Source of the DNA: Pelagibius sp050043265
Lineage (GTDB): Bacteria; Pseudomonadota; Alphaproteobacteria; Kiloniellales; Kiloniellaceae
Reading direction: 5' to 3'
Assembly (NCBI GenBank): GCA_050043265.1
Contig: JBHJIR010000009.1
Coordinates: forward strand, 40,768-104,767
DNA: 64,000 nucleotides
Positions 8,208 to 16,112 of this stretch are shown here, one piece after another; within the stretch, counting starts at the first letter, position 1, and each line of letters opens with the position of its first letter. The notes under the pieces are model-generated. The model made no database searches and was not told where the DNA came from. It saw only the letters and a program-made list of their open reading frames with translations. The position numbers and the translations under genes were made by a program.

Positions 8208-8222
8208 TTAGAATAATTCTAA
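8208..8222. promoter_or_regulatory. ICE-box-like dyad (candidate Irr site)
   Basis: TTAGAA-TAA-TTCTAA is a perfect 6-bp inverted repeat with a 3-base spacer, matching the core of the iron-control element bound by Irr in alphaproteobacteria (TTTAGAA-N3-TTCTAAA). It lies about 80 bases upstream of the DUF2061 start. Binding is inferred. Confidence 0.5.
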
Positions 8223-8224
8223 TT

Positions 8225-8243
8225 GCGAATGCTTCTCATTTGC
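8225..8243. promoter_or_regulatory. Fur-box-like dyad
   Basis: GCGAATG-CTTCT-CATTTGC is a 7-bp inverted repeat (6 of 7 pairs) that resembles Fur/Mur boxes with an AATG...CATT core. It follows the ICE-like dyad directly and precedes a TATATAAGGAGGG stretch that may contain the -10 region. Confidence 0.45.
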
Positions 8244-8303
8244 TCTATATAAGGAGGGTGCCCGGCGGGAGCGACCCGATGGGCCACGGCGAGGAGGCCG
8301 GAA

Positions 8304-8612
8304 ATGAACCTGGATCTGATTAAGACAGCGACTTTTGCGGTGCTGCACTTCAGTGTCGGCTTCACCGTCACCTACCTGCTGACCGGTTCCGTCGCCATCT
8401 CGACCGGCGTGGCGCTGATCGAACCGTCGGTGAATACCGTGGTGTTCTTCTTCCATGAGAAGGCCTGGCAGCGCCTGATGGCCAAGCGTCAGGGCGTGGA
8501 TTCCCGGCCGGCGGTGCCGGCCGTGGTCGCCCCGTGTCCGGTGCATCGCGCCGGTGTCCGTGCAGGTGCCTGGGGCCTGCCGCAGGGCGCCTGCGCCAAG
8601 CCGCACCCCTGA
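8304..8612 (+). CDS. DUF2061 family small membrane protein
   Basis: This 102-residue protein carries a DUF2061 domain at residues about 1-60: two membrane helices with the typical KTATFAVLHFSVGFTVTYLLTGS and EPSVNTVVFFFHEKAW stretches. The remaining 40 residues are rich in Pro, Ala and Cys and match nothing I know. The biochemical role of DUF2061 is unknown. Two iron-box-like dyads lie upstream (8208-8243), suggesting iron-dependent expression. The GGAGGCCGGAA before the ATG serves as ribosome site. Confidence 0.8.
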   Translation: MNLDLIKTATFAVLHFSVGFTVTYLLTGSVAISTGVALIEPSVNTVVFFFHEKAWQRLMAKRQGVDSRPAVPAVVAPCPVHRAGVRAGAWGLPQGACAKPHP

Positions 8613-8618
8613 GGGGCG

Positions 8619-8879
8619 TCAGCGCAGACTGTTGAGGTTGGCGACCAGGGCGACCTGGGCCAGCTTCACCTCCTGGGCGATCTTGTGGGCCATGTCTCTG
8701 TCTTCGGGACAGCAGGCCATGGCGGCCTCGGTGGTGGAACTGGCGCACGCGCGCAGCGCATCGGCCATCAGGTCGCCGACCACTTTGTCGAGGGCCTCGT
8801 GCTGGTCCGCCGACAATTCACCGCCGACGATCTTGGCGATATCCTTCACCGCCAGTTCCGCGCGCTTTTTCAGATTCAT
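8619..8879 (-). CDS. Hypothetical small helical protein
   Basis: An 86-residue, Ala-rich, probably all-helical protein without signal peptide. It contains a CCPEDRD segment and a single further Cys (ACASS). I do not recognise the family. The ATG at 8879 is preceded by GGGGGAAGCAGG and is preferred over a start 42 codons upstream, whose extension is Pro/Ser-rich. It is convergent with the DUF2061 gene, 6 bases apart. Confidence 0.6.
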   Translation of the reverse strand: MNLKKRAELAVKDIAKIVGGELSADQHEALDKVVGDLMADALRACASSTTEAAMACCPEDRDMAHKIAQEVKLAQVALVANLNSLR

Positions 8880-9032
8880 ACCTGCTTCCCCCAATCCACC
8901 CTCGGTATCGGGGACCAGCTTGACACAGGCCGGTGCTGCTGACGACTCCCACGCCGGAGACCCGGCGGCCGAAGGGTTGTCAGAGCATATCCCGGCGCTC
9001 GGCAAATTGACCCTAATGGGTCGGACTGGGCT

Positions 9033-10145
9033 CTAGAGAGCGGCGAGCGGTGCCACGCCGTGGTTGGCGGCGAGGGTGCCGAAGACCTGCCAGTTGTGGC
9101 TGTCGAGCGGGATGCCATCGGTGGCCCGGTCGCGCTCGACCGCCCATTCGCGATCGCCGGGGGCCATGACGCGCTCGCCGGGAAGTGCCGCCTGGCCGCG
9201 CAGGGCGTCCAGGTAGCGGCGTAGCTGCGCCTGGAAAGCCGCTTCTGCGATGAAGGTCGAGGGCTTCATGGCCAGGAAGAATTGCCCGAGGTAGCGCGGC
9301 TCCGACCAGCTCGACCGGAACATGTCGGCCATCTCATGGTCGAGGCGCATGCCGCTCAGCACGGCGGAGAGGATTTCCGCCATGCCGGCCAGCGCCGCGC
9401 CCTTGTAGCCGTAACCGGCGCCGCCGAGCGGCAGCAGCGATTCCGCCACCTGGGGATCGCGGGTGACCTGTCCGTCGCCATCCACCACCACGTCGTCGGG
9501 CAGTTCCCGGTCCAGCGCGCGATACTGCAGGATCCGGTTATAGGGGATCGAGCTGGTCGCCATATCGATAAGATAGGGGCGCTCGCCGTCGACCGGCACG
9601 GCGAAGCTGATCGGGTTGGTGCCGTGAAAGGCTTCGCGGCCGCTGTGCGGCAGCACCGCATCGTTGGCGTTGCAGAAAGCCAAGCCGATGTAGCCGGCTT
9701 CCGCGGCGGCCAGGCTGTAGGCGCCGGCGGCACCGAAGTGCGAGGAGTTGCAGACGCTGACCGCGCCGCCCCCGGCTTCCTCGGCCAGCGTTGTCGCTTC
9801 GTCCATGGCGCGGTAGCCGGCGGCGGTCCCGAGAGCATGATCGGCATCGAGGCGCCCGACCGCCGCGGCGCGCTTTTCGAAGCGCATCGTCGGCCTGCCC
9901 TTCACGCGGCCGCCTTCGAGCACCTGTACGTAGTGCGGCAGCAGGCGCACGCCGTGGCTGTCGACGCCGCGCAGGGAGGCGCCGACCAGGGCGCGGGCGG
10001 TGTTCTCCGCCGAGGGTGCATCGGCGCCCGCCGCTTGCAGCACCGCGATGACGAAGCGTGCCAGATCGTCGCTCCTGACGCGCGCCGCGACGTGGTCGCC
10101 GCTGTGGGGGGCGGGCGCTGCGCCGCTGCGCCGGCCCTCGCTCAC
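9033..10145 (-). CDS. Ldh family (malate/L-lactate/sulfolactate-type) dehydrogenase
   Basis: This 370-residue enzyme belongs to the Ldh_2 family of NAD(P)-dependent 2-hydroxyacid dehydrogenases, which also includes ureidoglycolate, sulfolactate and 2,3-diketogulonate reductases. Visible family blocks are LRGVDSHGVRLLPHY (with the catalytic-region His), NSSHFGAAGAYS, and LPHSGREAFHGTNPISFAVP. The GTG start overlaps the TGA of the UxaA-family gene (GTGA). With that dehydratase, the FadR-type regulator and the TRAP transporter it forms a catabolic locus for an aldonate, hydroxy-acid or sulfonate. The exact substrate is open. Confidence 0.85.
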   Translation of the reverse strand: MSEGRRSGAAPAPHSGDHVAARVRSDDLARFVIAVLQAAGADAPSAENTARALVGASLRGVDSHGVRLLPHYVQVLEGGRVKGRPTMRFEKRAAAVGRLDADHALGTAAGYRAMDEATTLAEEAGGGAVSVCNSSHFGAAGAYSLAAAEAGYIGLAFCNANDAVLPHSGREAFHGTNPISFAVPVDGERPYLIDMATSSIPYNRILQYRALDRELPDDVVVDGDGQVTRDPQVAESLLPLGGAGYGYKGAALAGMAEILSAVLSGMRLDHEMADMFRSSWSEPRYLGQFFLAMKPSTFIAEAAFQAQLRRYLDALRGQAALPGERVMAPGDREWAVERDRATDGIPLDSHNWQVFGTLAANHGVAPLAAL

Positions 10146-11680
10146 ATCACCGCTCCGATCTGCCAGTGAATGAATTCCGCGTCGCCGAAGCCCAGCGCCT
10201 CGGACTTCGACGGCGTGCCGCTGGCAACCTCGATCACCTTGTCGAAGATTGCCCGTCCGACTTCCTCGACGGTCGTTTCACCGTCGGCGATACCACCGCA
10301 GTTGATGTCCATGTCCTCGGCCATGCGGTTATACATCGCCGTGTTGGTCGCGAGCTTGATGGAGGGCGAGGGCTTGAAGCCGAACACCGAGCCGCGCCCG
10401 GTGGTGAAGCACACCACGTTGGCGCCGGAGGCGACCTGGCCGGTCACGGAGCAGGGGTCGTAGCCGGGCGAGTCCATGAAGGCAAAGCCCTTGGCCGTCA
10501 CCGGTTCGGCGTACTTGTAGACGCCGGTCAGGTTGGTGGTGCCGCCCTTGGCCGCGGCGCCCAGTGACTTTTCCAGGATGGTGGTCAGGCCGCCGGCCTT
10601 ATTGCCGGGCGAGGGGTTGTTGTTCATCTCGCCGCCGTTGCGCCTGGTGTAGTCTTCCCACCAGCGGATGCGGTCGATCAGTTTTTCGCCGACCTCGCGG
10701 CTGACCGCGCGCCGGGTCAGCAGGTGTTCGGCACCATAGATTTCCGGGGTCTCGCTGAGGATTGCGGTGCCGCCGTGGCGCACCAGCAGGTCGGCGGCGG
10801 CGCCCAGCGCCGGATTGGCGGTGATGCCGGAATAGCCGTCCGAGCCGCCGCACTGCAGGGCCAGGGCCAGTTCGCTCGCCGGGCAGGTCTCGCGCACCGC
10901 CGCATTGGCCGCCGGCAGCATCGCCGTGATGCGCTCGATGGCAGCGTCGACCGTGCGCCGCGTGCCGCCGCTGTCCTGGATGGTCAGGGTCTGGAAGGTC
11001 TCGCCGTGCTTCAGGCCGTAGGCATCCAGCAGGAAGGGAATCTGGTTCACCTCGCAGCCGAGGCCGACCATCAGAATGCCGGCGAAGTTGGGATGCCGCG
11101 CGTAGCCCCAGAGAGTGCGCTGTAGCGCCTCGTAGCCGTCGCCGCTGTCGGCCATGCCGCAGCCGGTGGAGTGCACGAAGGCGGCGACGCCGTCGACGTT
11201 GGGATAGTCCTTCAGGATGCCGGTCTTGTTGAAGGCCTCGGCGATGTAGCGCGCCACCGTCGCCGAGCAGTTCACCGAGGTCAGGATGCCGATGTAGTTG
11301 CGCGTGCCGCAGCGCCCGTTGGCACGGCGGTAGCCCTGAAAGGTCGCGCGCTCCGCTTCCGGCACCATCGCGGTCGCCTTGGCGCCGGCGCAGAAATCGT
11401 AATCGCGGTCGAAGTCGGCCATGCCGCAGTTCTGCACGTGGACGTGGTCGCCCGGCGCGATGGCCTGCGTCGCGAAGCCAATCACCTGGTCGTACTTCAC
11501 CACGGGCTCTCCTTCGGCGACGGCGCGGGTCGCCAGCTTGTGGCCGGTGGGGATGCGCGTGCGGGCGGTGACGCCTTCGCCGGCTACTTCGGTGCCTTCC
11601 AGAATGTCGGCGCGCGCCACCACCACATTGTCCTTGGGGCTCAGCCGGATGGTGAGGCTGGCGGTTTTCGGCCCTGTCAT
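10142..11680 (-). CDS. UxaA family dehydratase (altronate/galactarate type)
   Basis: This 512-residue protein has an N-terminal SAF domain (residues about 5-100) and the larger UxaA/GarD catalytic domain. Family signatures include HSTGCGM, GLGCEVNQIP, LQCGGSDGYSGITANPA, NNPSPGNKAGGLTTI and CFTTGRGSVFG. The enzymes are metal-dependent dehydratases acting on sugar acids such as altronate or galactarate; sulfolactate sulfo-lyase (SuyAB) is a split relative. The full-length single chain argues for a sugar-acid dehydratase rather than SuyAB. It lies 43 bases behind the FadR-type regulator gene and overlaps the following dehydrogenase gene, so the three are one operon. Confidence 0.85.
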   Translation of the reverse strand: MTGPKTASLTIRLSPKDNVVVARADILEGTEVAGEGVTARTRIPTGHKLATRAVAEGEPVVKYDQVIGFATQAIAPGDHVHVQNCGMADFDRDYDFCAGAKATAMVPEAERATFQGYRRANGRCGTRNYIGILTSVNCSATVARYIAEAFNKTGILKDYPNVDGVAAFVHSTGCGMADSGDGYEALQRTLWGYARHPNFAGILMVGLGCEVNQIPFLLDAYGLKHGETFQTLTIQDSGGTRRTVDAAIERITAMLPAANAAVRETCPASELALALQCGGSDGYSGITANPALGAAADLLVRHGGTAILSETPEIYGAEHLLTRRAVSREVGEKLIDRIRWWEDYTRRNGGEMNNNPSPGNKAGGLTTILEKSLGAAAKGGTTNLTGVYKYAEPVTAKGFAFMDSPGYDPCSVTGQVASGANVVCFTTGRGSVFGFKPSPSIKLATNTAMYNRMAEDMDINCGGIADGETTVEEVGRAIFDKVIEVASGTPSKSEALGFGDAEFIHWQIGAVM

Positions 11681-11723
11681 ACTCCAGAATCCTTAGGGTT
11701 ATTCAGGTGGTTATTCGGGCGCC

Positions 11724-12524
11724 TCAGCGGCCCACCGCGCGGCGGCCGCGCCGCTGGTCCTCGTCGGCGACCTCGCCGATGAACTCCGCTTCGGAAATGC
11801 GCAGCAGGTCCTCGGCGACCTGCACCAGATGGGCGTCCATGGCAGCACGGGCCGCTTCCGGGTCGCGGCGGCGCAGCGCCTCCAGGATCTGCCAGTGGTC
11901 GCTCATCAGCGCCGGGCGCAGCAGAGCGGCGCGCACCCGCTCGTGCAGCTTCGCCCACATCGGCGCGCGGAACTTCAGGTCCCACAGTGATTCGACGGTG
12001 CGCACCAGGGCGCTGTTGTGGGTTGCCCGGGCGATGCCGACGTGAAAGCTGCGGTCGCCCTCCTCGGTCTTGAAGCCGGTGCGGTGCTCTTGCTCCATGA
12101 CCGCGAGGGCATGTTCCAGCTCGGCGATGTCGCTGTCCTGGATCTGCTGGGCGGCGAAGGCGGCGACCGCGCACTCGATGGTACGGCGCGCCTCCAGAAT
12201 CTCGAAGGGGCCGAGGCCCAGTTCGTCCAAGGCGTCGTCCCCGGAGTCGTTTGGCGCGTGGTCTGGGGCGGCGCTGGCGCGGGTCAGCGGCTTGTCGCGC
12301 ACCACGAAGCTGCCGGCGCCGACGCGCACCTCGACCAGGCCCAGCAGTTCCAGCGCGATCATCGCCTCACGCACCGTGGCGCGGCTGACGCCCAGTTGGC
12401 GCGCCAGATCCCGTTCGGCGGGCAGGCGCTCGCCCAAGGGGAACTCTCCTCTGGCGATCAGCGCGGCCAGTTGCTCGTAGACCTGTTGGAACAGTCTCTT
12501 CGTCTGAATCATCTCGACCGGCAT
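11724..12524 (-). CDS. FadR-subfamily GntR transcriptional regulator
   Basis: This 266-residue regulator has an N-terminal winged helix-turn-helix (about residues 10-75: YEQLAALIARGEFPLGERLPAERDLARQLGVSRATVREA) and a C-terminal all-helical FCD ligand domain with the metal-binding Asp/His pattern (EILEARRTIE, DRSFHVGIARATHN, HWQILEALRRRD). The ATG at 12524 has GGGAG 11 bases ahead; a longer start at 12602 adds a repetitive Pro/Glu/Ala leader encoded by a 16-bp tandem repeat and is unlikely. It probably represses the dehydratase-dehydrogenase operon and the divergent TRAP operon until its organic-acid ligand is present. Confidence 0.85.
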   Translation of the reverse strand: MPVEMIQTKRLFQQVYEQLAALIARGEFPLGERLPAERDLARQLGVSRATVREAMIALELLGLVEVRVGAGSFVVRDKPLTRASAAPDHAPNDSGDDALDELGLGPFEILEARRTIECAVAAFAAQQIQDSDIAELEHALAVMEQEHRTGFKTEEGDRSFHVGIARATHNSALVRTVESLWDLKFRAPMWAKLHERVRAALLRPALMSDHWQILEALRRRDPEAARAAMDAHLVQVAEDLLRISEAEFIGEVADEDQRRGRRAVGR

Positions 12525-12656
12525 GGCGGCCGTATCTCCCGGTGGTGCTGGTGCTTCAGCTTCTGGGTGCTTCAGCTTCTGGGCGCTTCGGCGCCGCGGC
12601 ACGATTTACGCTCGCCACAAGGTGATGATGTCTGATAGAAAGGTCAAGCTGTCAGG

Positions 12657-12667
12657 TGGTCAGGCCA
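12657..12667. promoter_or_regulatory. Candidate operator of the FadR-type regulator
   Basis: TGGTCAGGCCA sits in the divergent region between the regulator and TRAP operons and resembles the TGGT-N(2-3)-ACCA-like operators of FCD regulators. The dyad is short and imperfect. Confidence 0.3.
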
Positions 12668-12764
12668 ATTTGCCCGAGCCGACAAGGACCCCGGACAGGA
12701 ACAACGAAAGCCGCCGCAAAGGCGGGGTGTGCCGGAATCCGGCACCTGAACATGGGAGGAACAC

Positions 12765-13760
12765 ATGCGGATTTCCTGGAAGTCATCCATCCTTGCTGTC
12801 GGTGTCGCCGCTTTCTCGGCGGCGCTGGTTTTCGGTGGCGCCGGCGACGCGCAGGCGGCGCGCACCCTGAAGTGGGCGCACGTCTACGAGACCGGCTCGC
12901 CCTATCACAAGTGGGCCGAGTGGGCCGCCGAGGAACTGAAGAAGCGCTCCAACGGCCAATTCGAGATCGAGGTCTTCCCGGCTTCCTCGCTGGGTAAGGA
13001 AGTCGATATCAACGAGGGCCTGACCCTCGGCACCGTCGACATCATCTACACCGGCCAGCTCTTCGCCGGACGCTCCTACGGGCCGATCGCCATCGGCGGT
13101 TCGCCCTATATGTTCCGCGATTTCGAGCACTGGGCCCACTACCGCGACAGCGACCTGTTCAAGGACATGGCAGCCGGCTACCGCGATGCCACCGGCAACG
13201 AGGTCGTCACCCTGACCTACTACGGCCAGCGCCACGTGACCTCCAACAAGGCGATCAAGACCCCGGCGGACATGAAGAGTCTGAAGATCCGCGTGCCCAA
13301 CGCGCCGCTCTACAAGATGTTCCCGGAGGCCGTTGGCGCCAACCCGACTCCGATCGCCTTCGCCGAGGTCTATCTCGCCCTGCAGCAGGGCGTGGTCGAT
13401 GCGCAGGAAAACCCCCTGCCGACGATCCAGTTCAAGAAGTTCTACGAGGTGCAGAAGTACATCACGCTGACCGGTCACATCACCGACGCGCTGATGACCA
13501 TCGTTTCCGGGTCGACCTGGAACAGCCTGTCGGACGACGACAAGGCGATGCTCACGGGCGTGCTGAAGGAAGCCGCGGCGAACTGCTCCAACGACATCGT
13601 CGAGGCCGAGAACAACCTCGTTGCCTGGTTCCGCGACCAGGGCAAGACGGTGAACGAGGTCGACCGGGCGGCGTTCCGTGAAGCGGTGGTGCCGCTGCAC
13701 AACGGTCCCGCGGCGACCTGGGATCAGGCCACCTACGACAAGCTGCAGGCCATCCAGTAA
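12765..13760 (+). CDS. dctP: TRAP transporter substrate-binding protein (DctP family)
   Basis: This 331-residue periplasmic protein starts with a Sec signal peptide (about residues 1-31, ending GDAQA). The mature chain shows the DctP fold, including LKWAHVYETGSPYHKWAEW and the conserved carboxylate-binding arginine in MKSLKIRVPNAPLYK. It binds a carboxylic acid, probably the sugar acid or hydroxy-acid that the divergent dehydratase and dehydrogenase degrade, and passes it to the membrane subunits encoded directly behind. A GGGAGGA ribosome site precedes the ATG. Confidence 0.92.
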   Translation: MRISWKSSILAVGVAAFSAALVFGGAGDAQAARTLKWAHVYETGSPYHKWAEWAAEELKKRSNGQFEIEVFPASSLGKEVDINEGLTLGTVDIIYTGQLFAGRSYGPIAIGGSPYMFRDFEHWAHYRDSDLFKDMAAGYRDATGNEVVTLTYYGQRHVTSNKAIKTPADMKSLKIRVPNAPLYKMFPEAVGANPTPIAFAEVYLALQQGVVDAQENPLPTIQFKKFYEVQKYITLTGHITDALMTIVSGSTWNSLSDDDKAMLTGVLKEAAANCSNDIVEAENNLVAWFRDQGKTVNEVDRAAFREAVVPLHNGPAATWDQATYDKLQAIQ

Positions 13761-13785
13761 TCCCCGACCTTAAAAAGTCCGTCCC

Positions 13786-14352
13786 ATGACCCCACAAAAA
13801 GACGGCAAAGGGGAGGCGCCTCAGGCGTCTCCCCATTTTCCTGACGAGGACGCGCCTGTCGACCTCAGCGACATCCGTCCGGAGGACGGCATCGTCCTGG
13901 TACTGTTCTGGGTGCTGGCCGGAGTTGTCTTCCTGCAGTTCTTTTCCCGCTACGTGCTGAACGACTCGATCGGCTGGACCGAGGAGATCGCGCGCTACCT
14001 GCTGGTGCTGGTCACCTTCGTCGGTGCCGCCCTGGCGGTGCGCAAGAACAGCCACATCGCCGTGGAGTTCTTCTACCGCTACCTGCCGGGTGCCTGGGGA
14101 CGCACCCTGTCGACCCTTGTCGACCTGCTGCGCCTCGGCTTCTTCGCCGCGGCGTCGTGGGTCACCGCCAAGCTGGCGCTGAAGACCAACCAGAAAATGG
14201 CCTCCATCGAGCTGGGCAAGGACGCTCTCTATTGGGTCGTCTTCGTCGCCTTCGTGGCGATGACCCTCTACGCCCTGCGCGTGGCCTGGCGGCATTGGCG
14301 CCAGGGCTACAGCCCGCTTACGCGCCCCGGCGCGCGCCAGCTCGTCGACTGA
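13786..14352 (+). CDS. dctQ: TRAP transporter small permease (DctQ)
   Basis: This 188-residue protein has a hydrophilic N-terminal 40 residues and four membrane helices, the layout of DctQ. A typical segment is SIGWTEEIARYLLVLVTFVGAALAVRK, followed by HIAVEFFYRYLP. It pairs with DctM in the Na+-driven TRAP complex. It lies 25 bases behind dctP and 15 ahead of dctM. Confidence 0.9.
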   Translation: MTPQKDGKGEAPQASPHFPDEDAPVDLSDIRPEDGIVLVLFWVLAGVVFLQFFSRYVLNDSIGWTEEIARYLLVLVTFVGAALAVRKNSHIAVEFFYRYLPGAWGRTLSTLVDLLRLGFFAAASWVTAKLALKTNQKMASIELGKDALYWVVFVAFVAMTLYALRVAWRHWRQGYSPLTRPGARQLVD

Positions 14353-14367
14353 ACGGAACCTTCCCGC

Positions 14368-15648
14368 ATGTTGCTGACGCTGCTCTTTGTCATGGTCTTC
14401 GGACTGCTGATCCTCGGTGTGCCGGTGGCCATCGCGCTCGGCCTGTCGTCGCTGGTGTTCATTCTGCTGGCCGGGCAGGTGCCGGACCTGGTGGTCATCC
14501 ACCGCATGGTGAACGGCGTCGATTCCTTTCCGCTGCTGGCGGTGCCCTTCTTCATTCTGGCCGGCAACCTGATGAACACCGCCGGTATCACCAACCGGAT
14601 CTTCGATTTCGCCAAGGCCTGCGTCGGCTGGATGCGTGGCGGCCTGGGCCATGTGAACATCGGCGCCAGCGTGGTCTTCGCCGGCATGTCGGGCGCCGCG
14701 GTGGCCGATGCCGGCGGCCTCGGCACCATCGAGATCAAGGCGATGCGCGACGCGGGCTACGATGCCGACTTCTCGGTCGGCGTTACGGCGGCATCTTCCA
14801 CCATCGGTCCGATCATCCCGCCGTCGCTGCCGATGGTGATCTACGGCGTCGTGGCGTCATCGTCCATCGGCCAGCTCTTCGCCGCCGGCTTCATTCCCGG
14901 CCTGATGATGGCCGCGGCGCTGATGATCATGGTCGCCTGGTATGCCCGCACGCGGAACTATCCGCGCGACGCGCGCTTTGCCCTGAGCATTCTGCTCAGC
15001 AGCTTCCAGCGGGCCTTTCTGTCGCTGCTGACGCCAATCATCATCGTCGGCGGCATCCTGGGCGGCATCTTCACGCCGACCGAGGCGGCCATCGCGGCCT
15101 CGGCCTATGCGCTGTTCCTCGGCGTCGCCGTTTACCGCACGCTGACCGTTCGCCGCCTGCTCAGAGTCAGCTTCGACACCATCGAGACCACGGCGGTGGT
15201 GATGTTCATCGTCGCCGCCGCCTCGATCTTCGCCTGGATCCTGACCAGCAACCGGGTGACCGAGCACTTCGCCGCGCTGATCCTGACCATCACCGAGAAC
15301 CCGATCCTCATCCTGCTGATGATCAACGTCATCCTGCTGATCGTCGGCTGCTTCATGGAAACCATCGCCGCGATCACCATCCTGGTGCCGGTGCTGTTGC
15401 CCATAGTGGTGAAGCTCGGCATCGACCCGGTGCATTTCGGCGTCATTATGGTACTGAACCTGATGATCGGCTTGCTGACCCCACCGGTCGGCATGGTGAT
15501 CTACGTGCTCTCGCGGGTCTCCGGTGTGCCCTTCGAGCGCTGCGTGGCGGCCACCATGCCCTTCCTCATCCCGCTGATCATCGTACTGCTGCTGGTCACC
15601 TTCGTGCCGCAGTTGTCCATGTTCCTGCCCACCCTGATCTACCGCTAA
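14368..15648 (+). CDS. dctM: TRAP transporter large permease (DctM)
   Basis: This 426-residue, 12-13-helix protein is the transport subunit of the TRAP system. It shows the family's GMSGAAVADAGGLGTIEIKAM, IPPSLPMVIYG and LNLMIGLLTPPVGMVIYVLS signatures, the last two in the re-entrant loops of the substrate and Na+ sites. It ends the dctPQM operon; its TAA region overlaps the stop of the convergent gene by four bases. Confidence 0.93.
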   Translation: MLLTLLFVMVFGLLILGVPVAIALGLSSLVFILLAGQVPDLVVIHRMVNGVDSFPLLAVPFFILAGNLMNTAGITNRIFDFAKACVGWMRGGLGHVNIGASVVFAGMSGAAVADAGGLGTIEIKAMRDAGYDADFSVGVTAASSTIGPIIPPSLPMVIYGVVASSSIGQLFAAGFIPGLMMAAALMIMVAWYARTRNYPRDARFALSILLSSFQRAFLSLLTPIIIVGGILGGIFTPTEAAIAASAYALFLGVAVYRTLTVRRLLRVSFDTIETTAVVMFIVAAASIFAWILTSNRVTEHFAALILTITENPILILLMINVILLIVGCFMETIAAITILVPVLLPIVVKLGIDPVHFGVIMVLNLMIGLLTPPVGMVIYVLSRVSGVPFERCVAATMPFLIPLIIVLLLVTFVPQLSMFLPTLIYR

Positions 15649-16037
15649 GCTGTTCGGTAGCTGCGGCAGACGGTGCCCATGACGCAGCCGTAGGAGGATT
15701 CCATCCTGAGAAAGACCAGATCGCCTCGCCGCACAGCTTCCAGCTTGCTCCGCAGATAGCCGCGTTCTTTCTCGGAAGGAGGCCTACTGTCTCTAAGGGT
15801 GCTCTCCCGGCAGGTGACTCTCTCCAAGTCTTGCAGAGTCGGCTCGTCGATCTGCTGGATGTCGGAAACAATGTTGCCCGCTAGAATGCCGTCGCAGCGG
15901 AAATCCTCGACGCCTTCAAGAGTGAGTGACTTCACTTTCTTATCAATGGTCTCGAAGGTCAGCGTCAGAGTGGCATTGCCGGGAATCTCGATCTTGCGCA
16001 ACTCGCCATCGTGGATCTCCGGCAGGATGACGGTCAT
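15645..16037 (-). CDS. Hypothetical protein
   Basis: A 130-residue soluble protein without signal peptide or membrane helix. The first half looks like beta structure (LTLTFETIDKKVKSLTLEGVEDFRCDG), resembling a small immunity-type or ligand-binding barrel, and there are three Cys residues. I do not recognise the family. Its GC content looks lower than that of the neighbours and codon use is less biased, which may point to acquisition by transfer. The gene is convergent with dctM with a 4-base overlap of stops. Confidence 0.6.
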   Translation of the reverse strand: MTVILPEIHDGELRKIEIPGNATLTLTFETIDKKVKSLTLEGVEDFRCDGILAGNIVSDIQQIDEPTLQDLERVTCRESTLRDSRPPSEKERGYLRSKLEAVRRGDLVFLRMESSYGCVMGTVCRSYRTA

Positions 16038-16112
16038 GGTTGGGCCTCGCGGTTCTGCAACTGTTGATCTGCATCATTAGCGCGTCGCCCGCCGTCTGGC
16101 TATGCTGTGCGG

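Noticed and set aside
12525..12602. Longer start of the FadR-type regulator
   Set aside because: The extra 26 residues come partly from a 16-bp tandem repeat (GGTGCTTCAGCTTCTG twice) and have no ribosome site; the family begins near the start at 12524.
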